Shown here: in pieces, positions 7,083 through 15,924 of the stretch
Layout: every line of letters starts with the position of its first letter
Numbering within the stretch: the first letter of the stretch is position 1
NCBI GenBank assembly: GCA_041661865.1
Contig: JBAZTO010000001.1
Location: 1-64,000 of the forward strand
Source of the DNA: JBAZTO01 sp041661865
GTDB taxonomy: Bacteria > Planctomycetota > Phycisphaerae > SM23-33
Direction of reading: 5' to 3'
DNA length: 64,000 nt
Made by a program: the position numbers and the translations under genes
The notes under the pieces: model-generated
What the model saw: only the letters and a program-made list of their open reading frames with translations
The model's database searches: none
Told to the model about the DNA's origin: nothing

Positions 7083-9275
7083 ATGAAGAAACCAAAACAG
7101 CATCAACGGAAAGCAATCAAAGCTGTCATCCGGGGCTTCGAGACCCACAACCGTGGCAAGCTCATCATGGCCTGCGGAACGGGGAAGACCCTGATCGCTG
7201 GTTGGATCCGCGAGGCAATGAAGGCTGGCTGCACGCTGTTCATGGCTCCCTCAAACGCCCTCCTCGCGCAGACGTTGCAGGCCTGGCGCGAGGTCAGCAA
7301 GACGCCCTTCGAAGCCCTCGCTGTCTGCAGCGATGCGTCCGTCGCCAATGGTCGAGATGAAGACCTTCCGGTGGCACATGTTGGGGCAGCTGTCACGACG
7401 GACTACCAAGAAATCGCCAAGTTCATCAGCAGCACGGGCAACCGTGTCGTCCTGTGTACCTACCAGTCGTCAGAGGCTCTGGCCCTGGCGATGAGCCTGG
7501 TCAGTGTTCCAGAGTTCGATCTGGTGATCGCAGATGAAGCCCACCGTACGACGGGTGGTGCAGACCACTTGTTCACGACCGTCACTCACCCGGATAGGAT
7601 CCGCGCGGCCAAGCGGTTGTTTATGACGGCGACGCCTCGCCTCTACTTCGACAACCATGTCGATGAAATCGTGTCGATGGATAACGAGGAGCTCTACGGA
7701 CCCACGTTCCACGAGCTCGACTTCGCCGAAGCCATCAAGCTCGGCCTCCTCACGGACTATGAACTTCTCATTGTTGGCGTGTCGCCAGAGGCTGAAAGAG
7801 AGGCAGAGCAGCTCATCAAAACGAATCCGCGACTGAAGGTCGCTGACCGCCACATTACGGCGCGTAACCTTGCAGTGAACATCGCGATCCTCCGCGCCAT
7901 CAAGGAGCGCAAGCTGAAACGTGTTATCACGTTCCACAACTCGTGCCCCAAGGCTTCGGCTGCAGCCGACTTCCTGCCTCAGCTGCAGGAGTGGATGCCG
8001 AAGAAGTACCAAACGAACATCAAGCTGTGGGCCAGGACTGTGAACCACACGATGGACATCGGGGACCGGCATGAACTCATGCGTCAGTTCGTAGCGCTCA
8101 AAGGCCCCGGGGTTCTCACCAACGCGCGCTGTCTCGGCGAAGGCGTCGACGTTCCGACAGTCGACGCCATCGCGTTCATGGATTCCAAGAAGTCCAAGAT
8201 CGAGATTGCCCAGTCCGTTGGACGAGCCATCAGGCTTTCGCCAGGAAAGGAAAAGTCGTATATCATCCTACCAGTGATCATGCTCCCAGGAGATGACCAG
8301 GAGCAGGTGAACGGCAGGAGCTTCAAACCTGCATTAGACGTCATCAATGCTCTTCGGGCTCACGACTCCACGCTGATGGATCAGATGCAGCACTGGAATG
8401 ACCGAAAGTCCAACGGCGTGGGAGGCCTGCGCGGCATGCGAGGCGGAGATGGGGGCCGCAAGATCACGTTTGACGTCCCGGCTGACTGTGATCAGAAGAT
8501 CGCGGGGTGGTTTGTGACGCGCGTCATCAATGCCAACACCAAGCTCGCAGAAAGGCTGGCGAGGCTCTCGGCAAAATCTGCTCTTTCAGCTGACGAAAAC
8601 GTATGGTTGAGGGCACGGATTTCCGACGTAACGCATGGGCGCGTGACGAAACGTCAGAGCGTCACGCTCATCTCAGCTGTGGCAGCGAAACACGGAGTCA
8701 CCGTGAACCCGAAGTCCAGCACGGATACGATGCGCCGGGCGCTTCACTACTGTCTGACTAACGGGTTCCGGCCAACTGCAAAGTCACGGCTGGGTCAGGC
8801 ACTGAATAGCAACAGGTATGACCCGGATGTGTCGCCGGATGTGGCTAAACTGGTCACACAATGCCTGGCATATCCTACTGAGACACAGTGCCGAAACAGC
8901 CAACGGCTCCTTCGCATGGCAGACGAACTCGAAAAGTTCGTGAAGGCTAATGGCTGCCGGCCGCCTGCTACCATGAAGCTGAACGGATGGTTCAGCAAGA
9001 CCGCGAAGGCCTGCCGGAGCCAACTCGACTCCCTCAAGGGACGCGGGTGGTTTGACAAGATGCGCGCGATCCCGTCGGGCCGACACGGCGGGCAGCTTCG
9101 TGGTGACAAGGCCAAGCTACAAGCGCTGCGGAAGTTCTGCCACGACAACGCACGACGCCCGAACTATAAAGATTCGGACACGCTGTACAGTCTGACCAGA
9201 CCACGCGTGCTGAGGGAAGCCTCGAGCACGCTGCGGCGAGGAGTACAGCAGATCCTGCAGGAGTATCCCCAGTAG
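7083..9275 (+). CDS. SF2 helicase with C-terminal extension
   Basis: 730 residues. ATG 7083 is preceded by AGGAG. An SF2 ATPase core fills roughly the first 430 residues: Walker A ACGTGKT (30-36), DEAH (151-154), TATPR motif III (182-186), motif V RCLGEGVDVP and motif VI SVGRAIR. This is the layout of type III restriction/DEAD-box-like helicases and implies ATP-dependent remodelling of nucleic acid. The remaining 300 residues contain repeated basic helical segments and no nuclease motif I recognise; they may bind DNA. Codons are less GC-biased (AAA and CAA are common) than in neighbouring genes and the gene lies between two hairpins, which suggests acquisition as a cassette. Confidence 0.85.
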   Translation: MKKPKQHQRKAIKAVIRGFETHNRGKLIMACGTGKTLIAGWIREAMKAGCTLFMAPSNALLAQTLQAWREVSKTPFEALAVCSDASVANGRDEDLPVAHVGAAVTTDYQEIAKFISSTGNRVVLCTYQSSEALALAMSLVSVPEFDLVIADEAHRTTGGADHLFTTVTHPDRIRAAKRLFMTATPRLYFDNHVDEIVSMDNEELYGPTFHELDFAEAIKLGLLTDYELLIVGVSPEAEREAEQLIKTNPRLKVADRHITARNLAVNIAILRAIKERKLKRVITFHNSCPKASAAADFLPQLQEWMPKKYQTNIKLWARTVNHTMDIGDRHELMRQFVALKGPGVLTNARCLGEGVDVPTVDAIAFMDSKKSKIEIAQSVGRAIRLSPGKEKSYIILPVIMLPGDDQEQVNGRSFKPALDVINALRAHDSTLMDQMQHWNDRKSNGVGGLRGMRGGDGGRKITFDVPADCDQKIAGWFVTRVINANTKLAERLARLSAKSALSADENVWLRARISDVTHGRVTKRQSVTLISAVAAKHGVTVNPKSSTDTMRRALHYCLTNGFRPTAKSRLGQALNSNRYDPDVSPDVAKLVTQCLAYPTETQCRNSQRLLRMADELEKFVKANGCRPPATMKLNGWFSKTAKACRSQLDSLKGRGWFDKMRAIPSGRHGGQLRGDKAKLQALRKFCHDNARRPNYKDSDTLYSLTRPRVLREASSTLRRGVQQILQEYPQ

Positions 9276-9294
9276 AACTCGTGCCCCACATCCC

Positions 9295-9340
9295 TGCCCT
9301 TCGTAGCCTGTAGGTCTCAGCCTTCGGGCTACGAAGGGCA
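9295..9340 (+). terminator. 14-bp hairpin after the helicase gene
   Basis: TGCCCTTCGTAGCC (9295-9308) pairs with GGCTACGAAGGGCA (9327-9340) around an 18-nt loop. It starts 19 nt after the helicase stop. No T-run follows, so it is a strong RNA structure that may terminate or stabilise the helicase transcript. The rest of the 119-nt gap shows no other feature. Confidence 0.6.
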
Positions 9341-9394
9341 CAATACTTGGTCAGCCGAGTATAAGTCGATCCCCCACTGAACCGAAAGCCAATA

Positions 9395-9565
9395 ATGAGC
9401 TATTACGTTCGCGTCATCGAGAAGAAGGTCATCAAGCAGATCGAGTGCCAGTCCATCCGCATGGCCAACGGCGTGGAAGGCGGCGTGAAGATCAACCTGA
9501 ACACGAAGGACTACTACACGGCCGTTGCCAACAACGTGTCGCCTGACTGCAAAGTCGATCAGTGA
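9395..9565 (+). CDS. small unknown protein
   Basis: 56 residues (MSYYVRVIEKKVIKQIECQ...). ATG 9395 follows an A-rich leader. GC-rich third positions match neighbouring phage genes, and the stop overlaps the next GTG by 4 nt, which supports a real gene despite its length. Probably a small beta-rich fold. Function unknown. Confidence 0.65.
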   Translation: MSYYVRVIEKKVIKQIECQSIRMANGVEGGVKINLNTKDYYTAVANNVSPDCKVDQ

Positions 9566-9855
9566 GCAAGACCTTCGAGGCCCAGAAGTTCAAGGCGCTC
9601 ACCATCGACGACACCGTGATCTCTGTCTGGGAAGAGCGGAACAGGCTGCACATCTGCCTGTCCCGCAAGGACAATGACAAGACCATGGTGGAGTGGTGGG
9701 ACGACAATGCGCGCCAGGCCATCGAGGATGGCTTTCTCTGCACACGAGATGCCATCCTCGGGCGCCTGGGCAGCAACCCCTGCCAGGGCGGTTCGCTGCA
9801 CCGGAGCGCCTTCGATTACTGGGATGCCCACTTCAGACATAAGAGGAAGAACTGA
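9562..9855 (+). CDS. small unknown protein
   Basis: 97 residues from GTG 9562 in a GTGA overlap. It contains paired tryptophans (VEWWDDNARQAIEDG) and a basic C-terminus (HFRHKRKN). No family recognised. Its last base overlaps the next ATG. Confidence 0.75.
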   Translation: MSKTFEAQKFKALTIDDTVISVWEERNRLHICLSRKDNDKTMVEWWDDNARQAIEDGFLCTRDAILGRLGSNPCQGGSLHRSAFDYWDAHFRHKRKN

Positions 9856-10067
9856 TGCCAGATTTCAATGACGGCCCTGAGGAGCCGGATGACGGCCCCG
9901 AACCACCTGACGATGGCCCCGAAGAGCCAGATGATGGCCCCGAGGAGCCAGATGATGGCCCCGAGGAGCCCGAACCGACAATGGCTCAGCTGCGCCATGA
10001 AATATCGGGCGGCATGGGCGCGGCTGGTATGACTGACACTGAACGCGAGTTCTTCGGAGACGACTAA
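9855..10067 (+). CDS. acidic repeat protein
   Basis: 70 residues. The first 42 residues are about five copies of a seven-residue D/E/P unit (consensus PDDGPEE), strongly acidic and disordered. The last 28 residues form a short helical tail. The composition resembles DNA-mimic or chaperone-binding tails, but no function is known. ATG 9855 overlaps the preceding TGA by one base. Confidence 0.7.
   Translation: MPDFNDGPEEPDDGPEPPDDGPEEPDDGPEEPDDGPEEPEPTMAQLRHEISGGMGAAGMTDTEREFFGDD
9870..9975 (+). repeat. 21-bp tandem repeat encoding PDDGPEE
   Basis: Roughly five imperfect 21-bp units of the form GAGGAGCCRGATGAYGGCCC lie head to tail. Third-position differences between units show the repeat has drifted under coding constraint. 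Copy number may vary by slippage. Confidence 0.7.
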
Positions 10068-10068
10068 C

Positions 10069-10596
10069 ATGGCTGTGAAGAAGTTGACCAAGAAGGAGGC
10101 CGTGGAGAACGCGGCCACCAAGGCCCTGCTCGACCACGTCACCGACAACTACGACACCGGGCCGAACAAGCGCGGGCTGCGCTTCGGCCTGCCGTTCCCT
10201 GAGGCGAGCCCGAAAGCCTGGGGCTTCCGGGCGATCAAGGAGGGCGAGGGATTCAGCCTGCTCTACGACCGGCAGGACAACTACCCCAAGCCGACCGAGG
10301 CGTCTGAGAAGGACGACAAGGCCTTCTGCAAGTTCCTCGACAACGACGTGATCCCGCACCTGCGCCGGTACTCCGGGTGGCTCTACGCGGACGACCACCG
10401 CTACTACCACTTCAAGTTCACCTACCAGGGGCAGACCTGCTGGGCCATCATCACGCCGCAGCGGTCCTTCGGGTACGTCTACGGCGTGGTCTTCGTGGAG
10501 CCGCCCAAGGGCTCCGTCACCATCATCGGCGACGGCATCGCGGGCGAAGACGCCCGCTGCTGTGACGGCGTCGACGAATCGGAGAACTGGCAATGA
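10069..10596 (+). CDS. unknown protein
   Basis: 175 residues. A lysine-rich N-terminus (MAVKKLTKKEAVEN) is followed by a domain rich in aromatic residues (WLYADDHRYYHFKF) with several beta strands, ending in an acidic tail. No family recognised. It overlaps the next gene by 4 nt. Confidence 0.75.
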   Translation: MAVKKLTKKEAVENAATKALLDHVTDNYDTGPNKRGLRFGLPFPEASPKAWGFRAIKEGEGFSLLYDRQDNYPKPTEASEKDDKAFCKFLDNDVIPHLRRYSGWLYADDHRYYHFKFTYQGQTCWAIITPQRSFGYVYGVVFVEPPKGSVTIIGDGIAGEDARCCDGVDESENWQ

Positions 10597-10895
10597 ACGG
10601 CGTCTACGTCGAGAACTGGCTGATCCGCAAGGATCTCGTCCTGCTGCTCATGAAGGTGTTCAAGAAGCACAAGATCACCTTCGATTTCGGCCTCTGGTGC
10701 CCGAACGTCTGGACGGGATTGAAGGGAGAAAAGATGTGCCAGGACGCCCTCTTCCATATCACCATGGAAGGCGAAGCTCTGCAGGCCTGGCAAGACGGCG
10801 GGAAGTTCTACGAGGACCTCAACGCCGCTGCGAGCGACAACGGATACTGGTGGGAGCAAGGCTACCACTGGTCGATTCACCTCTACAAGAAGTGA
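10593..10895 (+). CDS. small unknown protein
   Basis: 100 residues, ATG 10593 in a 4-nt overlap. Rich in tryptophan and tyrosine (NGYWWEQGYHWSIHLYKK) with a basic helix near residue 20. Function unknown. Confidence 0.75.
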   Translation: MNGVYVENWLIRKDLVLLLMKVFKKHKITFDFGLWCPNVWTGLKGEKMCQDALFHITMEGEALQAWQDGGKFYEDLNAAASDNGYWWEQGYHWSIHLYKK

Positions 10896-10901
10896 GGCTC
10901 C

Positions 10902-11087
10902 ATGCCCTCTGCAAAAGCTGAAACGTTCCAGCTCAAGAAGCTGGCCAAGAACGGGCCAGCTGGGTGGAAGTGCCAATGCTGCAACCCCATGGGTTGCCAC
11001 CCTCGCAACATGAAGACGAAGGCTCGCCGCATGGTGCGCCACGTCATGAAGCACCGCGTCGCCAAAGAAACCAAGGAAATCGAATAA
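10902..11087 (+). CDS. small basic cysteine-rich protein
   Basis: 61 residues. A WKCQCCNPMGCH cluster (four cysteines plus histidine) is followed by a highly basic helix (KTKARRMVRHVMKHR). Zinc binding with nucleic-acid contact is plausible. A GAGGC-type ribosome-binding site precedes ATG 10902. Confidence 0.7.
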   Translation: MPSAKAETFQLKKLAKNGPAGWKCQCCNPMGCHPRNMKTKARRMVRHVMKHRVAKETKEIE

Positions 11088-11088
11088 C

Positions 11089-11973
11089 GTGCCCAATCCC
11101 CGCACCATCATCATCTACCACGCCCAGTGCCGCGACGGACAGGCCGCAGCCTACATCGCGGACCTGGCGCTCTCCCTGCGCTACGGAACCGACTACCAGG
11201 TCACGATCCCGTTCACCTACGACATGGACCCGCTGGAGCTGCTCAAGCTCGAGGCTGACGAGCTGTGCCTCGTCGACTTCTCGTTCAAGCGCCCGGCGAT
11301 CCTCGAGCTGGCCAAGAAGTTCTCGAAGATCCTGATCCTCGACCACCACAAGACGGCCCGGGACGAACTCTGCGGTTGGGAAGACCAGCCGGACAACGTG
11401 AAGGTCGTCTTCGACATGAACCGCAGCGGAGCCATGATCGCCTTCGACCATTTCGATGGTTCGAAGCAGGGCGCCCCGCGCGAACTCTACGAGTACATTC
11501 AGGACCGCGACCTGTGGAACTGGAAGCTCGTGTCGTCCAAGTCCATCTCGGCCTGGCTCAGCACCTACGGCGAGGACCTGCGCTCGTTCCGCGATGCTTG
11601 CACGGACTTCGAGTTCCGGGGCATCACGGGCTGCGCCCGGATCGGTGACGCGATCATCGCCTACCAGAACCAGGTGATCGAAAAGCACCTGAAGAGCGCC
11701 ACGCTGACGGGCTGGATAGGGTACAAGATCGTCGTGGTCAACGCGACGAACCTCATCTCCGAGGTGTGCCACGCGGCGCTCGAGAAGTTCCCCCAGGCCG
11801 AGTTCGCCTACGCCTACCAGGATCTCCTGAAGGAGGACCTGCGGACGGTGAGCCTGCGCAGTCGCAAGGGCGGCACGGATGTCTCTGCCATCGCCAAGTC
11901 GATGGGCGGCGGCGGTCACCCCAACGCGGCTGGCTTCACGCTGCGGTCGCCGCCCTACTGGTGGAAGGCCTGA
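11089..11973 (+). CDS. DHH/DHHA1 family phosphoesterase
   Basis: 294 residues, GTG 11089, one base after the previous stop. The N-terminal DHH domain shows HAQCRDGQAAA (11-21) and the family-naming DHH at 85-87 (ILDHHKTA). A C-terminal DHHA1 domain ends in GGGGHPNAAGF, the substrate-binding loop. Known members are metal-dependent nucleases and phosphodiesterases that degrade short oligonucleotides or cyclic dinucleotides (RecJ/NrnA type). The length suits the NrnA-like group better than RecJ. In a phage it could recycle nanoRNA or remove signalling nucleotides; the substrate cannot be read from sequence. Confidence 0.85.
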   Translation: MPNPRTIIIYHAQCRDGQAAAYIADLALSLRYGTDYQVTIPFTYDMDPLELLKLEADELCLVDFSFKRPAILELAKKFSKILILDHHKTARDELCGWEDQPDNVKVVFDMNRSGAMIAFDHFDGSKQGAPRELYEYIQDRDLWNWKLVSSKSISAWLSTYGEDLRSFRDACTDFEFRGITGCARIGDAIIAYQNQVIEKHLKSATLTGWIGYKIVVVNATNLISEVCHAALEKFPQAEFAYAYQDLLKEDLRTVSLRSRKGGTDVSAIAKSMGGGGHPNAAGFTLRSPPYWWKA

Positions 11974-11974
11974 C

Positions 11975-12256
11975 ATGCCGCTCTTCGCCCTGTACCACAT
12001 GGAATGCGACACCGAGGAGGAAGCCAAGACCGTCTCGGCCAAGGACTACCTCGCGGCGCTGCAGGCCCTCGACCCGGTCTTCCGCTACGACGCGGGGGAC
12101 TGCGACAGCTGGAGCGGGGTGAAGCCGCACCTGCGGCACATGAAGCCGCTCCATGGTACGCGCCCGAAGCTGATCGCTCCGGGCACCGAACCGCGGTCGC
12201 TGCACGTCGATGGCAGCATCGACTACTTCTGCCTCTACGAGCGGAAGTTGCCCTAA
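11975..12256 (+). CDS. small unknown protein
   Basis: 93 residues, ATG 11975 just after the previous stop. The start (LFALYHMECDTEEEAKTVSAKDY) looks like a ferredoxin-like strand-helix element. No family recognised. Confidence 0.7.
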   Translation: MPLFALYHMECDTEEEAKTVSAKDYLAALQALDPVFRYDAGDCDSWSGVKPHLRHMKPLHGTRPKLIAPGTEPRSLHVDGSIDYFCLYERKLP

Positions 12257-12270
12257 CCTGAAAGGCAGGT

Positions 12271-13281
12271 ATGTCGTCCCCCATGCCAACGATCCGATTC
12301 AGATTCAAAGGGCTTGAGGGTTTCTACCCCGACATCCGCGAAGCCATCGCAGACAACCCGGCCGTCTTGGCCGGGTTCGTTCTGGCCGAGATCGATTACA
12401 AGGTCTCCGAACTCGATGAGCAGATCAAGCTGGCGCAGCACGGTGAAACCGAACTGCAGGACTACCTGAGCTGGTTGACCAGCCAGGGCGCTGAGGGTCA
12501 GTACCCCGCACAGATCCTGTTGTCCGATACTCCCGTGCGGCGCAAAGCCTGGGCGCAGCGGCACATCGACCCGGCGGCCATCGCCGAGCAGATCACGGCC
12601 ATGCCCGACGCGATGCTCACCGAGTTCCATCCGGCTCTCGATGTCTGGTCGCACAAGACCCAATGTGGCGTCCCGATCGAAACGGTCGTGACCTGCTGTG
12701 CGAACTGCTACGAGCCGATCATCTCGGCGCCAGGCCTCTGCCCGGTCTGTGAACGGCACGTCGAATACCCGACGGCTGGAAACCGGCTCTATCCGTTCCA
12801 CCAGCGGCTCGACACCGGCGACGTGGTTGTCCTCAACATCCTGATGGCCGCGATCGATCCCCAGGCCTCCATCGGCCGCCTCGGCTACTGGTCCTATCCG
12901 GTTCGGTGCAAGCCGCCGGCCGACATCCTGACCCTGACCAGGCTGTTGTTCGACCGTGGCTCAGACCTCGAGGTCGCCTACCTCAAGGACCGCATCGAGA
13001 TCTTCCACAAGACCCCGGACACCGAGCAGGAGAAGGCTGCCAAGCTGCTGGTGTCATTCGGTATCCCAACGTCAGAGACCCCGAACCCGCTGCCGCCCGG
13101 CACGCTCCCCGAGGGCTCGCCGACGGCCTTCGACCTCCCATGCAGCCAGGTCATGGACGACGCCACGGGCATCTTGAGCATGTTGACCAAGCTCAGCTCG
13201 TCGTCCGAGCCGACGATGGAAGAGGCACTCGCGTTCCAGGATGCCGTCCACAGGATGGTCGGCAAGCCGAAGGACGAGTAA
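12271..13281 (+). CDS. unknown protein with central zinc ribbon
   Basis: 336 residues. ATG 12271 follows GAAAGGCAGG; a second ATG lies four codons later. The N-terminal half is helical. A CCANCYEPI...CPVC ribbon near residues 147-165 probably binds zinc. The C-terminal part is mixed with a proline-rich loop (PNPLPPGTLPEG). No enzyme motif is recognised. Confidence 0.75.
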   Translation: MSSPMPTIRFRFKGLEGFYPDIREAIADNPAVLAGFVLAEIDYKVSELDEQIKLAQHGETELQDYLSWLTSQGAEGQYPAQILLSDTPVRRKAWAQRHIDPAAIAEQITAMPDAMLTEFHPALDVWSHKTQCGVPIETVVTCCANCYEPIISAPGLCPVCERHVEYPTAGNRLYPFHQRLDTGDVVVLNILMAAIDPQASIGRLGYWSYPVRCKPPADILTLTRLLFDRGSDLEVAYLKDRIEIFHKTPDTEQEKAAKLLVSFGIPTSETPNPLPPGTLPEGSPTAFDLPCSQVMDDATGILSMLTKLSSSSEPTMEEALAFQDAVHRMVGKPKDE

Positions 13282-13282
13282 C

Positions 13283-13501
13283 GTGAGCTTCAAGTCCTAT
13301 GCCCGGCAGGCTGCGGCTGAGGTTGACGATGCCATCGCGTGCCTGCAACGGGCGACAGACATCGTCAAGGCCGAGGATTGCCCAGGCGTCCCGCTCACCG
13401 ACCGGCAATCCCGGTGCTTATCCAAACTGATCGCGCAACGAACGGCGTTGGCTGACCTGGCTCGAGAGATCCTGGTCAGCAACAAAGATCCACTGGAGTA
13501 A
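13283..13501 (+). CDS. small helical protein, unknown
   Basis: 72 residues from GTG 13283, one base after the previous stop. Two helices joined by a proline turn and no recognisable motif. Confidence 0.7.
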   Translation: MSFKSYARQAAAEVDDAIACLQRATDIVKAEDCPGVPLTDRQSRCLSKLIAQRTALADLAREILVSNKDPLE

Positions 13502-13506
13502 CCTGT

Positions 13507-14187
13507 ATGGTAACGGCTGCAGAGAAGACCCACCACAATCCGTGGCCGGTCTTCGCCGACGTCAATAAGTGGGTGAACGATGCGCTGAGGCGCCCTGATT
13601 CGTTCGCCCTCTGGGAGGACGACCCGAAGTGGTTCTCCACCTGGTCGCTGGGTCCGGTGTTCAAGCACCGCGACAGCGACAACATCCAGCTCGCCAACGC
13701 CGAGTCGTTGATCGAGCACCTCGAAGCTGACAAGACCCTCGACGGAACTTGGGAGATCGTCGGCTGCAGCCACTGGGCTGTCGGCCACGTCGACCATCTC
13801 GCGTTCCAGGTCATCGAGAAATGTGGCCGCGCTGTGCCCAAGAGCACCGAACTGGGCTACACGATCAATCGTCCGGGCTTCCGCCTGACCCGCATCGCAC
13901 GAGTCATCAAGCAGTGGTTCGATGATCTCGAGGCCTACCCAGTCGCGGATGACGCGAAACTGTCGCAGATCGAGTTCGAAGCCTCCCTCGAGGCAATCCA
14001 GCAGCAATCCCCGCCCAGCGGGCGCGACTTCATCGACCAGCTGCCGAAGGACTGGTTCTCCCAGGTCTACGGCCCGCTGTGGCGCAACGGAGGCCTCAGC
14101 ACAGAGAGCCAAGGCGCCTGGGCGGATGAAGTAAAACTTGAACAGACCCTGGATTCCCTGGGGTTCCTGAAACCGAAAGACGCATGA
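13507..14187 (+). CDS. unknown protein
   Basis: 226 residues, ATG 13507. Tryptophan-rich in the first 120 residues (NPWPVFADVNKWVNDAL; DPKWFSTW), with VGCSHWAVGHVDHLAFQV in the middle, a histidine-containing segment that could be an active site but fits no family I know. The C-terminus is acidic and helical. Confidence 0.75.
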   Translation: MVTAAEKTHHNPWPVFADVNKWVNDALRRPDSFALWEDDPKWFSTWSLGPVFKHRDSDNIQLANAESLIEHLEADKTLDGTWEIVGCSHWAVGHVDHLAFQVIEKCGRAVPKSTELGYTINRPGFRLTRIARVIKQWFDDLEAYPVADDAKLSQIEFEASLEAIQQQSPPSGRDFIDQLPKDWFSQVYGPLWRNGGLSTESQGAWADEVKLEQTLDSLGFLKPKDA

Positions 14188-14190
14188 ACA

Positions 14191-15483
14191 ATGCCCTTCA
14201 TTCACATAACTGAAGTACGTCAGCGGGTCCTGTCGAAAGATCCCAACGACACTGATGCGCTGAACTGCATCGCCACGATCCTCGATCTGCCGTTACCTGG
14301 TGAGATCCCGCGCCCGGGCCAGGTGTCCCTCTGGTCCTTTGAGCAATGGAAAGCCTGGAGTGCCCCATTCGGGTTCACCAAGGAGGATCGCAGCAAGCAC
14401 GGGCTCGTCGTCACTCACGAACGTTTGCCGGCCCTGGTGATCTCGAAAGCCTCGTCGCCTGGCGACATCCGCTCGGGACTCAACCTCGGCGCCGAGGTTC
14501 GTCGGACGATCGTGGCAGAGCTACGGTTCCTTCGTTCGATGGCTGCCGTGATCCTCGAGACCAACGACGAGGTCGACACCGCCATTCTCGTCCGCATGCT
14601 GACTTCGCCGGAGGACCGGAAGGGTTGGCTCTCGGCTGTGCAGAAACGGCAGGAAGGCCGCGTCGATGCGAAGTCCGAACAGCTCGGAAAGGAGATGGCT
14701 GCGGTCCTGGCCGCCCTGGGCAAGCACGGCGTCCCGGCCAAGATCGCCTTGCTCCGGGCAGGTCTCGAAAGCGTGACGGATGTCGAGCGTATGCTCACCG
14801 TCCTGAAGTCGAACCTGACGCCGAAGGTTCCGAACCTCGAGGACGTCGTCGAATCGCTGCAGTTGCAGCTCGACAACGAACGCGAGGCCGAACTGCAGGA
14901 GGCTACTGCCAAAGCCAAGGCCCGGGCCGAAGCTGAGCAGAAGAGCGAGACCAAGGTCGAAGAGGTCGACAAGGCCGAGATCGTCTACAACGCTGAAGTC
15001 ACCCGGGGTAAGAGCCGGATGGCGGCTGCGGTGAAGGGCCTGCACGATCGCATCGGCCAGCTGTCCAATGCGGCCAAAGGCCTCTCAGAGGCTCTCGACG
15101 GCCAGCTGTTCCCATCGTTCCCACGGGATCGCTTCCGCGAACTCGAGGCCGAAGCCAAGAAAGCATCGGCCAAGCTGAACGAAGCGTTGGCCAACCTCGA
15201 CGCTGTCGAAACCTCGAACACGTTCCTGCGAGAGCGTAACAAAGAACTCGAGGCCATGGTCAACGAGCTGCAGCACGAGAAGGCTGAAGCCGAGAAACTG
15301 TTCAACGAGGTCGCGGTCGGCCCGGAGTGGAAGGCGGCCTGCGTCAAGCTGGTCGCCAAGCTCGAGCCGCTGGTGGCCTCCAACGACTTCCTTGCGCTCG
15401 CGCAGGGGGTGGCAGCGGCGCGGGTGGTCCTCGCTGATGCCAAGAAGGCGATCGACGCCGGCGTTTCGCCGACGGTGATCTAA
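14191..15483 (+). CDS. coiled-coil protein, unknown function
   Basis: 430 residues, ATG 14191. The first 130 residues are globular. Residues about 220-390 are long charged heptad-like helices (NEREAELQEATAKAKARAEAE; FLRERNKELEAMVNEL) that predict an extended coiled coil. This could be a scaffold for the replication machinery, but there is no direct evidence. A hairpin follows the stop by 15 nt. Confidence 0.8.
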   Translation: MPFIHITEVRQRVLSKDPNDTDALNCIATILDLPLPGEIPRPGQVSLWSFEQWKAWSAPFGFTKEDRSKHGLVVTHERLPALVISKASSPGDIRSGLNLGAEVRRTIVAELRFLRSMAAVILETNDEVDTAILVRMLTSPEDRKGWLSAVQKRQEGRVDAKSEQLGKEMAAVLAALGKHGVPAKIALLRAGLESVTDVERMLTVLKSNLTPKVPNLEDVVESLQLQLDNEREAELQEATAKAKARAEAEQKSETKVEEVDKAEIVYNAEVTRGKSRMAAAVKGLHDRIGQLSNAAKGLSEALDGQLFPSFPRDRFRELEAEAKKASAKLNEALANLDAVETSNTFLRERNKELEAMVNELQHEKAEAEKLFNEVAVGPEWKAACVKLVAKLEPLVASNDFLALAQGVAAARVVLADAKKAIDAGVSPTVI

Positions 15484-15497
15484 CCTTCCATGCACTT

Positions 15498-15524
15498 GCC
15501 CCGGGCAGACCACCGGCCCGGGGC
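15498..15524 (+). terminator. 9-bp GC hairpin after the coiled-coil gene
   Basis: GCCCCGGGC and GCCCGGGGC pair around a 9-nt loop, followed by TCTATTACT. The T-content is moderate, so it may be a partial terminator. The next ribosome-binding site starts about 8 nt later. Confidence 0.55.
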
Positions 15525-15542
15525 TCTATTACTGGAGATCGC

Positions 15543-15914
15543 ATGCGATTACAGATCGACCCGAACTGGGCCATCGACTGGGACGGCCAGTGCCTCACCC
15601 TGATTCACTTCACCGTGATCACGGGCGAGGGTAAGGGCGCCAAGAAGACGAAGGCCGAGAACATCGGCAAGATGCGCGAGAACCTGCTCGGCTACTACGG
15701 CAGCAACCTCAAACAGGTCCTCATGGCCTATGTGACCAAGTCTGTGCTCGAGGGTGACGGCACCGTCGACGTCGCGGGCCTGCTCTACAAGCTCGACCAG
15801 ATCGAGGACACCATCAAGAAGCTGAACCTGTCCACCGAGGACATGGTCGAAACCCCTGCCCCGGCTGACCCGCCGGCGGTGCCGGCCACTCCGCTGGCCG
15901 CGCTCAACCTCTAG
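15543..15914 (+). CDS. small unknown protein
   Basis: 123 residues, ATG 15543 after CTGGAGATCGC. A beta-rich N-terminus (IDWDGQCLTLIHFTVI) is followed by lysine-rich helices and a low-complexity P/A tail of about 25 residues. Function unknown. Confidence 0.75.
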   Translation: MRLQIDPNWAIDWDGQCLTLIHFTVITGEGKGAKKTKAENIGKMRENLLGYYGSNLKQVLMAYVTKSVLEGDGTVDVAGLLYKLDQIEDTIKKLNLSTEDMVETPAPADPPAVPATPLAALNL

Positions 15915-15924
15915 GACCCTGCTC

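Noticed and set aside
9870..9975. CRISPR-like array
   Set aside because: The units are contiguous 21-bp coding repeats without spacers inside an open frame.
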